Part shown: positions 32,888 through 41,417 of the stretch, in pieces
How positions within the stretch are numbered: position 1 is the stretch's first letter
Layout: every line of letters begins with the position of its first letter
The notes under the pieces: model-generated
The model's database searches: none
Told to the model about the DNA's origin: nothing
What the model saw: the letters and a program-made list of their open reading frames with translations, nothing else
Source: Draconibacterium sp.
Lineage (GTDB): Bacteria; Bacteroidota; Bacteroidia; Bacteroidales; Prolixibacteraceae
Reading direction: 5' to 3'
NCBI GenBank assembly: GCA_016705335.1
Contig: JADIYN010000026.1
Location: 1-60,866, forward strand
DNA length: 60,866 nt
Program-made: the position numbers and the translations under genes

Positions 32888-33925
32888 TTAATAACTATGT
32901 TCATCCAATTTTACTTTCCCTTTAAAAGTGCGATAAACGAAAATTGTGTAGGCAAGTACAAGTGGTCCACCAATAGCAACCATGGTCAGCATGATTTTCA
33001 GTGACTTTTGTGAAGATGCTGCATTGTAGATATCTATGTTGTATTTTGGGTCAATAGTTGACAAAAGCATGTTCGGATATATTTCCACAGCCACTAAAAT
33101 CAGCAGCAAACAAATTGTCAATGAAGAAAAAAGGAAAGCCGGCATAAACTTCTTTTTGCTGACCAGACGTGGAATATTTGCAATACTCAGGAATGCAGCC
33201 AGTGGCACAATAAATAGCTCAGGGTTGTTTTTAAATTTATCGGATAAGTGTGGGATAAATATTAAAGTATATAAAGTTGTAATTGCGAAAACCACCACAA
33301 ATGCGATGATTCCCTGCTTTACAAGGATTGTTAACTTCACATAAAGTTTCCCTTCGGTTTTTAACAATAGATAAATAGCGCCGTGGGTCATGAGTAAAAA
33401 CAGTACACTAAAACCGGTAAGCAATGTGAAAGGAGTGAAAAATTCGAATAATCCCGTCCCCTGATATTCGTAGTTTTCACCGATGGCAATTCCCTGCAAA
33501 ACATTTCCAAGCACAACACCAAGTAAAAATGCAAGCATAATACTCGACAGGCTGTAAAAAACGTCCCATGTATTTCTCCACCAGGCCATTGGTTCCTTAC
33601 TTCTGAATTCGATTGCCACAGCCCTGAAAATGATAAACACAAGAAAAACAATAAATGGAATATATAGTGATGAAAGTAAAGTAGCATACATTACCGGGAA
33701 TCCGGCAAAAAGCGCACCGCCCCCGATTACCAGCCATACTTCATTTCCGTCCCACACCGGACCAATTGCATTTAAAGCAATGCGACGGCTCTCTTCTTTT
33801 CTGAAAAAAAGATGCCAGGCACCTGCTCCAAAATCGAAACCATCCAAAACTGCATAACCCGAAAAGAGCCCGCCAACAACTAAAAACCACCATGTTTGAT
33901 AATCAAGTCCAAGAAAAGTTTGCAT
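32888..33925 (-). CDS. cydB: cytochrome bd ubiquinol oxidase subunit II
   Basis: 345 residues with about eight membrane helices. It starts MQTFLGLDYQTWWFLVVGGL, followed by GYAVLDGFDFGAGAWHLF and IGPVWDGNEVWLVIGGGALFAGFP, the conserved CydB N-terminal blocks. It supports haem assembly in the bd oxidase, the high-affinity terminal oxidase used at low oxygen. It starts 4 bp after cydA, so both form one operon. Intact. Confidence 0.95.
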   Translation of the reverse strand: MQTFLGLDYQTWWFLVVGGLFSGYAVLDGFDFGAGAWHLFFRKEESRRIALNAIGPVWDGNEVWLVIGGGALFAGFPVMYATLLSSLYIPFIVFLVFIIFRAVAIEFRSKEPMAWWRNTWDVFYSLSSIMLAFLLGVVLGNVLQGIAIGENYEYQGTGLFEFFTPFTLLTGFSVLFLLMTHGAIYLLLKTEGKLYVKLTILVKQGIIAFVVVFAITTLYTLIFIPHLSDKFKNNPELFIVPLAAFLSIANIPRLVSKKKFMPAFLFSSLTICLLLILVAVEIYPNMLLSTIDPKYNIDIYNAASSQKSLKIMLTMVAIGGPLVLAYTIFVYRTFKGKVKLDEHSY

Positions 33926-33929
33926 AATT

Positions 33930-35306
33930 TCAACCTGTTATAACGTTACTAATTTCTTCCTGCAACGGTCTGTCATCTTCGTTGCTTTCATCATATGGCC
34001 CTTTTTTGATTTTCTTGTCGATCATATATATGAAAAGCAGGAACAACAATAAATAAATAGCCATAAACAATATGAGAGAGAAAAGCACCTGGCTGGCCTG
34101 GACAGATTTTGAAAGTGCATCGGAAGTACGCAGCAATCCATAAACAACCCAGGGTTGCCTTCCCATTTCGGCAGCAAACCAACCAACCTGATTCGCAATT
34201 TGGGGTAGGAGGGTAGCGAAAACAAATACAACCATCAACCATCTGTATTTAAATAACTTTCCGCGCCACCACAGGAAACTTGCAAAAAGTGTGAGCGCAA
34301 TCAGTGTCATCCCAATGATGATCATGATATGATAAAATTGAAAAACTGCATTTATTTGTCCCGGCCTGTCTTCTTCTGGAAAAGCGTTGAGCCCGGTAAC
34401 AGGAGCTTTAAAATCATAATCAATTAAAAACGACAAACCACCGGGAATTTTTGGTCCCAGTACTTTTTGGTTTTCCTTGTCAACCCAACCAAATAAATAC
34501 ATATCCGCCGGTGCATTTGCTTCAAAATGTCCTTCGAAAGCAGCTAATTTTGCAGGCTGGTTTTTCGCAACGCCATCTGCTGAGCGATGTCCGGTAAAAA
34601 GCTGAGCCAGTGAAAAAATTGTGGCAACAACGAGCGCAATTTTGAAAGCTTTTACTGATATCGTTTCGTAACGGCCTTTTAATATATAATACGCGTGAAC
34701 ACTCAACACAAGAAATGCTCCTGATAACAGCGCACCCAACCACACATGTGTAATTCGATCAACACTTGAAGGGTTAAAAACCATAGCCCAGAAATCAGTG
34801 ATTTCAGCACGCGCATTTATTCCTTCGCCAACAATATGGTATCCTGCCGGAGTTTGCTGCCAACTGTTTGCCACAACAATCCAGATGGCGGAAAACATAG
34901 ACCCTAGAAAAACACCAACAGTTGAAACCAGGTGTACCCAGGGTTTTACTTTGTTCCAACCAAACAGCAATACTCCCAAAAACCCGCTTTCAAGGGCGAA
35001 GGCAAAAATACCTTCTGCAGCAAGGGCACTTCCAAATATATCGCCAACATAACGCGAATAGGTTGCCCAGTTGGTGCCAAATTCGAATTCCATTACTATT
35101 CCTGTAGCAACACCCAACCCAAATGTTACTGCAAAAATTTTTGTCCAAAAACGGGTCAGTACCTCGTATTCCTTATTACCCGTTTTAATATACATACTTT
35201 CAAAAATTACCATCATCAATCCCAACCCGATGCTCAACGGTGGATAGATATAATGAAATGAAATGGTAAAGGCAAACTGCAACCGAGCAAGAATTTCTAC
35301 ATCCAT
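33930..35306 (-). CDS. cydA: cytochrome bd ubiquinol oxidase subunit I
   Basis: 458 residues. MDVEILARLQFAFTISFHYI places His18, the haem b595 ligand; RITHVWLG has the haem b558 His and AAEMGRQPWVVYGLLRT the conserved arginine/methionine region. The quinol-binding Q-loop is the short type seen in Bacteroidota (LGPKIPGGLSF to DRPGQINAVFQFYHIM). It reduces oxygen to water with quinol and builds a proton gradient without pumping. A palindrome about 60 bp upstream could bind a CRP/FNR-type regulator. Intact. Confidence 0.95.
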   Translation of the reverse strand: MDVEILARLQFAFTISFHYIYPPLSIGLGLMMVIFESMYIKTGNKEYEVLTRFWTKIFAVTFGLGVATGIVMEFEFGTNWATYSRYVGDIFGSALAAEGIFAFALESGFLGVLLFGWNKVKPWVHLVSTVGVFLGSMFSAIWIVVANSWQQTPAGYHIVGEGINARAEITDFWAMVFNPSSVDRITHVWLGALLSGAFLVLSVHAYYILKGRYETISVKAFKIALVVATIFSLAQLFTGHRSADGVAKNQPAKLAAFEGHFEANAPADMYLFGWVDKENQKVLGPKIPGGLSFLIDYDFKAPVTGLNAFPEEDRPGQINAVFQFYHIMIIIGMTLIALTLFASFLWWRGKLFKYRWLMVVFVFATLLPQIANQVGWFAAEMGRQPWVVYGLLRTSDALSKSVQASQVLFSLILFMAIYLLLFLLFIYMIDKKIKKGPYDESNEDDRPLQEEISNVITG

Positions 35307-35365
35307 GGTTTCAATGTATTGTTACTTTATTATCAAAATAAATAATTTTATTTTACGTTATCTAA

Positions 35366-35385
35366 TTGTCATAAGTTCATAACAA
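35366..35385. promoter_or_regulatory. palindromic candidate CRP/FNR-type site upstream of cydA
   Basis: TTGTCATAAGTTCATAACAA matches its own reverse complement at 14 of 20 positions, with TTGT and ACAA at the ends. It is 60-80 bp upstream of the cydA start, a fitting place for redox control. The regulator is inferred only. Confidence 0.35.
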
Positions 35386-35467
35386 GATACATAAGATAAT
35401 TGTTTTGTACAATTCTAAAACGAACTTTTTTATGAGGAAACCAAATGACTTTTGAAGGAGTACCTGT

Positions 35468-35769
35468 TTAATTACCCGCGTTTACATTGCATTCAAGACA
35501 TGCCAGGGCATATCTGTCGTATTCATCATAGGCAGTCCCGGGTATTCCATTTATCGTTATAATCCGGTCCATGCGGATGCTATTTCCATTGCTCATCAAT
35601 ATGAATTTTTCAAAATTATTCACTGAAAATATTTTCTCTATTTTATCTTTTTCTTCTCCCTGTACTTTTTGTTTTTGAAAGAAAAAACCTGTGAAAGTTT
35701 GTCTTTCAGAATTTCATTTTCGACAATATCGAAATAATCAGGATCTATTGGTGTATAATCTGTTTTCAT
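35468..35769 (-). CDS. small Rof-like (Rho-binding antiterminator-like) protein (frameshifted)
   Basis: About 100 codons from the ATG at 35769 to the TAA at 35468. The start MKTDYTPIDPDYFDIVENEI matches the YxPIDCDxYDxLE opening of Rof/YaeO relatives, and FEKFILMSNGNSIRMDRIIT matches their EF-x-L-x-x-G-x-x-IRLDRI strand. One T missing from the T run near 35685 breaks the frame. A Cys-containing tail (ALACLECNVNAGN) is added. Rof inhibits Rho-dependent termination; that role here is inference from two short motifs. It lies between cydA and the racemase, whose start is 5 bp away. Confidence 0.45.
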
Positions 35770-35773
35770 GGTT

Positions 35774-36472
35774 CTATAATTTTAAACATTCTGCAACAAT
35801 TTCGTTAACATGTATTTGGGTTGTATTTAAAACCGGAATACCGCAATATTCGTTTTCCTGAAGTATCAAAGGAAATTCAGTGCAACCAAGGATAATTGAA
35901 TCTATTTGTTTTTCATCCACCATTTTTTGAATGATATTTATAAGCAAATTCCTTGTTTCGTCTTTGAAAACCCCCAGTTCAATCTCGCTGAATAATTTTT
36001 GGTTGATTACTTCTTTTTCAGCTTTGTCGGGCATTATAACTTCAATACCATTTTTTCTGAAAACATTTGGATAGAAAGATGCATCCATGGTAAATCCTGT
36101 ACCAAACAATCCCGGTCTTTTCAGGTTTCTGTTCATTGCTGCCCTGCAGGTTGCCTCTACAATACTGATTAACGGTAGTGGTGATTTTTCCTCAAGTTCA
36201 TCAAAAAACAAATGCGGTGTGTTAGCTGTAATGGCTGCGAAATCAGCACCTGCACGACTCAAATATTCAATTATTTCCAACAAATACATTGATGCTTTTG
36301 TGTATTCTTTTTGTTTCATTAAGCCAATAAAAACTGACATGTTTACACTGTAAACAATTATTTCTGGATAGTTTAAATCTTCATTCCCCGCAGAAAAGGC
36401 TTTAATAATTTCCTTGTAATAATCTACTGTAGCTTCGGGACCAAGTCCTCCGATTAATCCAATTTTTCTCAT
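35774..36472 (-). CDS. aspartate/glutamate racemase family protein
   Basis: 232 residues. MRKIGLIGGLGPEATVDYYK opens the fold; LGCTEFPLIL carries the C-terminal catalytic Cys. The usual N-terminal Cys is replaced: the motif reads ITANTPH rather than CNTxH. Subgroups with Thr or Ala there exist, including an L-Asp/Glu-specific racemase, so one-sided stereospecificity is possible. The adjacent short Rof-like gene lies just downstream on the same strand. Confidence 0.8.
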   Translation of the reverse strand: MRKIGLIGGLGPEATVDYYKEIIKAFSAGNEDLNYPEIIVYSVNMSVFIGLMKQKEYTKASMYLLEIIEYLSRAGADFAAITANTPHLFFDELEEKSPLPLISIVEATCRAAMNRNLKRPGLFGTGFTMDASFYPNVFRKNGIEVIMPDKAEKEVINQKLFSEIELGVFKDETRNLLINIIQKMVDEKQIDSIILGCTEFPLILQENEYCGIPVLNTTQIHVNEIVAECLKL

Positions 36473-36580
36473 TTCGAAAATTGTTTTTATTTTCCTTTAT
36501 ACTTAATGATATTGAAAGTAAAGTTCCACAAATCTAAGCATTAAATAGTAAAGGACAAAAACGTCCTTATATGTTTTACC

Positions 36581-36615
36581 AAATAAAAAAACCATTCATT
36601 TTTCAATAAATGGCT
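36581..36615 (-). terminator. terminator of the C69 dipeptidase gene
   Basis: On the minus strand AGCCATTTA pairs with TGAATGGTT around a 7-nt loop and is followed by TTTTTTATTT. A second small hairpin, AAGGAC/GTCCTT at 36551-36568, lies just downstream. Confidence 0.75.
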
Positions 36616-36653
36616 TTTAAATTTATTTTTTGAAACTTTTGAATTGCGTTTGT

Positions 36654-38342
36654 TTAATGACCGGCACTTCCAATAACTTTTTTACTGTCACCTGTTGCTT
36701 TTGCGATTATTTCGTACCACCATTCCGGATATCCGGCAAAAATGGGTGATGGTGGCAATCCTGTTTCTGTGCGTTCAAACTTGCCGTCTTTTTCGCGTTT
36801 AATATTCCCATCCATATATTTCACAAGCAGATAATGACCTAATTCTTTCCATTGTGATGTCATATTATTTGCTTCGTTTACCGAATATTCGGTAATAAAT
36901 TTACGGGCTTGTTCGGGATTCGATTTAAAAAGTGTTTCGGCAGCTTTATCGATTACTGGAACATACGCAACAAATTTATTTTCAAGTTCGCTTTGTACTT
37001 TCTGCACATCTTTTATCATGTCGCTGTAACGCAGGTAGGCAAAATTTGTGACGAAATTGAAAGTCCAAAATGCCGAAGTTTCACTATAGGTTAACATGTC
37101 GCCGTTGCCAACTTTAAAACATTCGGGAATCTCTGTAATTCCGCAATACATTGGTGCATAGCAAGTGCTGTAAGTATCGTCAACACCAAACCAAATGATT
37201 CCGCCAATTGGGTTTGGTAACCAGCTGCGGCTTTGGGTTACAAATGAAAACCCGGTTTGCTGTGTTGAAATTGCCCTTTCATGGCAATATTCTACTGAGT
37301 CCACACTCCATGTCATGTTTCTCCAGCGATATGGAAGTTTAAAAGGACCAGCGCCAATATCATTTGTCATGTCCAGTTCGGTATTTTCATAATGGTCGCG
37401 CATCATACCCATAACATCCTGAACTGTAAGTTTTTTCTCTGGCTTAACCCACAATGGCAAACGATTGCTGGCAAAATGGTTTTCACCACTGTTATTTACA
37501 ATTCCTTTTGCATAATCGCTGTATTTTTCCATTCCGCTTGCGACTTTATTAAATCCGGCCCAAACACGGGCGTCACAAAAACGGGCTCCACCAAAATCAA
37601 CCGGTGCATAAACATCTGAAAAACTAAAATCTTTGTCTGTCCCTTTGTACCAGCCTTTTTCACGGGCGAAAGAAATTACATCGGGTGCATAAACACAATT
37701 GTTTTTATCATTTAACGGGAAAGTGGTTATCCGCGCCTGGTTGGCATGGCCACTAATATAACCGTCGGGAATTTTTACGGCAACCCAAACAGCACCTTTT
37801 TGTCCTTCACCTTTCCCAATCAATTCCAAAATCCAAACTTCATTTGGATCGGCAATTGAAAATGATTCGCCTGAACTGTAATACCCGTATTCTTTAACCA
37901 AAGTTGTCATCACTTCAACTGCTTCGCGGGCAGTTTTGGCACGTTGTAAGGCAACATAAATCAAACTTCCGTAATCCATAATTGCACCTGTTTGGCTTCC
38001 AAGTTCACTGCGTCCGCCATAAGTAGTTTCTCCAATGGCAACCTGAAATTCGTTCATATTCCCAACAACACTGTAAGTATGTGCAGGTTGCGGAATTTTT
38101 CCAAGGTATTTGCCTGTGTCCCATTCATAAATATCGCGCATTGCACCAACCGGATAGTCCTGTGCCGGTTGAAAATACAATTCTCCAAATAAGGTGTGAG
38201 AATCGGCAGCGTAAGTTATCATTGTTGAACCGTCAACAGAAGCTCCTTTTGTGATAAGGAAGTTTGTGCAACCATTTGATATGTTGATGCTTGCAATAAT
38301 AAGTGCAATACCAGCACCAATTGTCTTTAATGTTTTATTCAT
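36654..38342 (-). CDS. secreted C69 family dipeptidase
   Basis: 562 residues. The signal peptide MNKTLKTIGAGIALIIASIN ends so that Cys25 in SNGCTNFLI could become the N-terminal nucleophile of an Ntn-hydrolase, as in PepD-like C69 dipeptidases. Supporting blocks are DGSTMITYAADSH, GETTYGGRSEL, MTTLVKEYGYYSSGESFSIAD and WILELIGKG. Probably periplasmic peptide degradation. Intact, with its own terminator. Confidence 0.88.
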   Translation of the reverse strand: MNKTLKTIGAGIALIIASINISNGCTNFLITKGASVDGSTMITYAADSHTLFGELYFQPAQDYPVGAMRDIYEWDTGKYLGKIPQPAHTYSVVGNMNEFQVAIGETTYGGRSELGSQTGAIMDYGSLIYVALQRAKTAREAVEVMTTLVKEYGYYSSGESFSIADPNEVWILELIGKGEGQKGAVWVAVKIPDGYISGHANQARITTFPLNDKNNCVYAPDVISFAREKGWYKGTDKDFSFSDVYAPVDFGGARFCDARVWAGFNKVASGMEKYSDYAKGIVNNSGENHFASNRLPLWVKPEKKLTVQDVMGMMRDHYENTELDMTNDIGAGPFKLPYRWRNMTWSVDSVEYCHERAISTQQTGFSFVTQSRSWLPNPIGGIIWFGVDDTYSTCYAPMYCGITEIPECFKVGNGDMLTYSETSAFWTFNFVTNFAYLRYSDMIKDVQKVQSELENKFVAYVPVIDKAAETLFKSNPEQARKFITEYSVNEANNMTSQWKELGHYLLVKYMDGNIKREKDGKFERTETGLPPSPIFAGYPEWWYEIIAKATGDSKKVIGSAGH

Positions 38343-38440
38343 AGTTATTATATTTTTATAAAGAAGGCAAATATAGTTATTTGAAGTTTTTTGGATATGA
38401 CTTTTATCGTCTTACTGTCTAAAAACAAGTCCTATTTGAT

Positions 38441-38761
38441 TTAAGTGTCTGGTTTTCTGTCTGGATTATTGATTTTGACCGGATCTTGCCTGGTATCAAA
38501 AATATCAGTTATAAGAATCCCTTCAGGGATTTCTTTATATATGATTTTGTAATTCCCTTTTACAAGATATCTATATCCTTTGTTGAGTTTTTGAAGATTC
38601 AACTCAACATGGCCGGAATAAGGAAATTGTTTTAATTGTTGGGTTGATTTGAAGATCTCTGATTTTATTTTTCGGGCAACAATTGGACTAGCTTTTTCCT
38701 TGTAGTATTCATAAATCTCAGTTAAGGTTCCTGAAGCAAAATCGGTCCAAAATATTTTCAT
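38441..38761 (-). CDS. ParE/RelE-family toxin
   Basis: 106 residues. MKIFWTDFASGTLTEIYEYY and KSTQQLKQFPYSGHVE, then GYRYLVKGNYKIIYKE and ITDIFDTRQDPVKI follow the ParE/RelE plan (start helix pair, FPxSG turn, YRxLVxGNYxIIY sheet, DTRQDPxK tail). Whether it targets gyrase (ParE) or mRNA (RelE) is not decided; the DxRQ(D/N)P tail leans to ParE/plasmid-stabilisation types. Starts 5 bp after the antitoxin stop. Confidence 0.82.
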   Translation of the reverse strand: MKIFWTDFASGTLTEIYEYYKEKASPIVARKIKSEIFKSTQQLKQFPYSGHVELNLQKLNKGYRYLVKGNYKIIYKEIPEGILITDIFDTRQDPVKINNPDRKPDT

Positions 38762-38766
38762 ATTAA

Positions 38767-39002
38767 TTACCAGTTTTCAGATTCCTTTTCTAATTCGTCC
38801 TGGTCCTTAATTTTCCCATCCAGGTAATCTTGTTCTGATTGTTTGGCGCGATTTAATAATTGTTGTTTTGTGAAAGGCTTTACAATTCTTTTTTCAATCT
38901 GTGCTTTCTGAACTTCATTAATTGTAGATTCAATTTTACGAAAAACCTTTTCAGTCCTGCCAGATATTCAATTGCATTTAGCTTCCTAGTCTGTAAATCC
39001 AT
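38767..39002 (-). CDS. antitoxin of the ParE/RelE module (frameshifted)
   Basis: About 78 codons from the ATG at 39002. It begins MDLQTRKLNAIEYLAGLK; after one indel in the AAAAGGTTTTT run near 38951 it continues FRKIESTINEVQKAQIEK and ends QDELEKESENW. The acidic, helical C-terminus that would wrap the toxin and the position directly before the toxin gene identify it. If the frameshift were real the toxin would be unneutralised, so it is more likely a sequence error. Confidence 0.7.
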
Positions 39003-39084
39003 TTTGCTTGTTTTTTACAAATATAAGTTAGAAATTATTATTTCGTTTTATTTTTATTGAATTCTAATGTGCATTAATTGTGTG

Positions 39085-40265
39085 CTACAAACACCCTTTT
39101 ATCGCTTCCAAAGTTTCTTCAATATCGTTATCAAGCCCTACAGAAAACCTTACCAATCCCGGCGAAAGTCCCATTTTCTTTTGAACTTCTATTGGTATTT
39201 CAGAAGAAGTACTGTGCCCTGAACAACTAAATAAAGTTTTAAAATATCCTAATGATACTGCCAGATAGCCGACATCCGCTTCCTGCATTTTTTGCATAAT
39301 TACATAAGCATTTTCCATCGTTTTAAAATCTAGCGCAAGCATTCCGCCAAAACCGTATTCTTTGTTCATCATTTTGTTGTGAAGTTCGAATTGCGGATGA
39401 TTCTTCAATCCCGGATAAATTACTTTCAATCCCATTTTTCGAAATTTTCTGCCAGAAACAGCGCATTTCTACTGTGTTGTGTCATTCGGATATGCAGCGT
39501 GTTTAGGTTTTTTAATATTGAGGAGGAGCGCAAAGGGTCCAGAACAGGCCCTAATAACATTGCCGTTCCATTATTTACATTCGAAAGTTGGTTAATGAAC
39601 TCATGTGATCCGCAAATAGCTCCGGCAACACAATCATTTTTTCCGTTAATGAATTTGGTCATGCTATAAACCACTAAATCAGCACCTAGAATGGCAGGTG
39701 AAAAAATCATTGGTGTGAATGTATTGTCAACCATAAGTTTTGCTCCGGCTTCATGCGCAATTTTTGCCAGTTCCGGAATATTCGAAACCTGAAGTAATGG
39801 ATTTGTAACGCTTTCAGTATAAATTACTTTTGTGTTAGGACGTATTGCATTTTTTACTTCATCGAGGTTTGTAATATTTACAAAAGTTACTTCAATATTA
39901 TATTTTGGCAGCCAGTTTTTCATGAAAGCATAAGTTCCACCATAGGTAGTAACACTCGTGATTATATGATCGCCAGAGTTGCAAAGCTGTAAAAGTGCAC
40001 ATGTTATTGCAGCCATTCCCGATGCAGTTATCCAGGCTGATTCTGTATTTTCCATTGCTGCCATTGCTTCAGCCAGGTATTTATTACTGGGATTCCAGTG
40101 ACGCGAATAAAGAAAACATCCTTCCATATGGCCCAAAAAAGTCTCTTCCATGGTGTTTCCCTGAAGAAAAGTGTATGTCGAAGAGTCGGTAATTGATGGA
40201 TTTACGTCACCAAATTCCCCAAATTGACGCAAATCGTGAATAGCTTTTGCAGGATTGAATTTCAT
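39085..40265 (-). CDS. methionine gamma-lyase/cystathionine-lyase family PLP enzyme (frameshifted)
   Basis: About 393 residues of the Cys/Met metabolism PLP family. Visible parts are FGDVNPSITDSSTYTF, CFLYSRHWNPS (YSRxxNP), SAWITASGMAAI, ESVTNPLLQVSNIPEL, MVDNTFTPM and VVYSMTKFINGKND, where the Lys binds PLP. One base missing from the A5 run near 39432 breaks the frame; adding one A gives ENFEKMGLKVIYPGL. SLGYFKTLFSCSGHSTSSE near the C-terminus is the usual gamma-lyase segment. Cleavage of methionine or cystathionine is likely; which one is not settled. Confidence 0.8.
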
Positions 40266-40349
40266 AGTTCTGAATTTTATAACTCTTCAAAATTCAGAAA
40301 TATTGAGGGTTATTTAAATGATTAAAATCTTATTTTCAGACTGATTTAT

Positions 40350-41417
40350 TCATACCTTGAAAACAACGCCGCTGCTATGATCATGTTTTGCACCGGTTAC
40401 CGATGCCAAACAATTATTTTGTCCAGTTATCTTTAAAACCCCAAGAAAGGCGAAAATCAGCGCTTCTTTAAAATTTACAATTTCATTTGATGGAATGATT
40501 ATTTCGGCATTTGTATAACTTTTAATGCGTTCAATTAAAAACGAATTAAAAGCGCCGCCGCCGGTTACAAGCATTTTTCCCTGTTCTGTTATAACATTTG
40601 TAATTTGAAGAGCAATATGTTCATAAACTGTCCTCAATTTGTCGTTTTCAGGTATTTCAAAGTTGTTTAAAACCGGCATAAACACCTGTTCAACCCATTC
40701 ACGTCCCAACGATTTTGGCGCTTTTTTTTGATAAAAACCAATTTGGTTTAGTTTTTCAAACAGCTCAGTTTCAATTTTTCCTTTTCTGCCCAATTCCCCG
40801 TTTTTATCAAATTGAAGTCCTTGTTTTTCGGCAAAATGATTAAGGATGAAATTTACAGGGCAAATATCAAAAGCAATTCTGCGGTTGTTTTCCTCAAACG
40901 AAATGTTTGCAAACCCGCCCAGATTCAGACAATATTTATAATCAGAAAATAGCAGTTTGTCGCCGATTGGAACAAGTGGCGCTCCTTGTCCGCCCAACGC
41001 CACATCGCCGGTACGGAAATCGGAAACAGTTGTAATTCCTGTTATTGCAGCAATGTCAGCGCCGTTTCCAATCTGGAAAGTAAATCCTAAGTCAGGTTGG
41101 TGAAAAACCGTGTGTCCGTGTGAAGCTACCAAATCAGGTTGAAAGCCGGTTTCTTCAATAAATCGCTTTGTTTCTTTACCTAAAAAACGGCCATATTTGG
41201 TATGTAATTCAATTAATTTTTCGCCGGAAAGGGTGGGAGAGTTGCTTAATTTATTTGTCCAATCGCTTGAATATGAAATGGTTTTAGTCGAAATTATTTC
41301 AAATTCCCACTTTACGTCAGTTTGCCATAATTCTACGGCTACTAAATCAAGTCCGTCAAGCGAAGTACCCGACATTAAACCAACCGCTTTTATTTTACTT
41401 GTTGAAAGTGGCTTCAT
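40350..41417 (-). CDS. anmK: anhydro-N-acetylmuramic acid kinase
   Basis: 355 residues. VGLMSGTSLDGLDLV at 12-26 is the AnmK nucleotide-binding start; VASHGHTVFHQP, TVSDFRTGDVALGGQGAPLVP and MLVTGGGAFNSFL are family blocks. It phosphorylates 1,6-anhydroMurNAc in cell-wall recycling. Its first codons overlap the end of the upstream M23 peptidase gene by 23 bp, so the two are translationally coupled and both act on peptidoglycan. Intact. Confidence 0.93.
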   Translation of the reverse strand: MKPLSTSKIKAVGLMSGTSLDGLDLVAVELWQTDVKWEFEIISTKTISYSSDWTNKLSNSPTLSGEKLIELHTKYGRFLGKETKRFIEETGFQPDLVASHGHTVFHQPDLGFTFQIGNGADIAAITGITTVSDFRTGDVALGGQGAPLVPIGDKLLFSDYKYCLNLGGFANISFEENNRRIAFDICPVNFILNHFAEKQGLQFDKNGELGRKGKIETELFEKLNQIGFYQKKAPKSLGREWVEQVFMPVLNNFEIPENDKLRTVYEHIALQITNVITEQGKMLVTGGGAFNSFLIERIKSYTNAEIIIPSNEIVNFKEALIFAFLGVLKITGQNNCLASVTGAKHDHSSGVVFKV

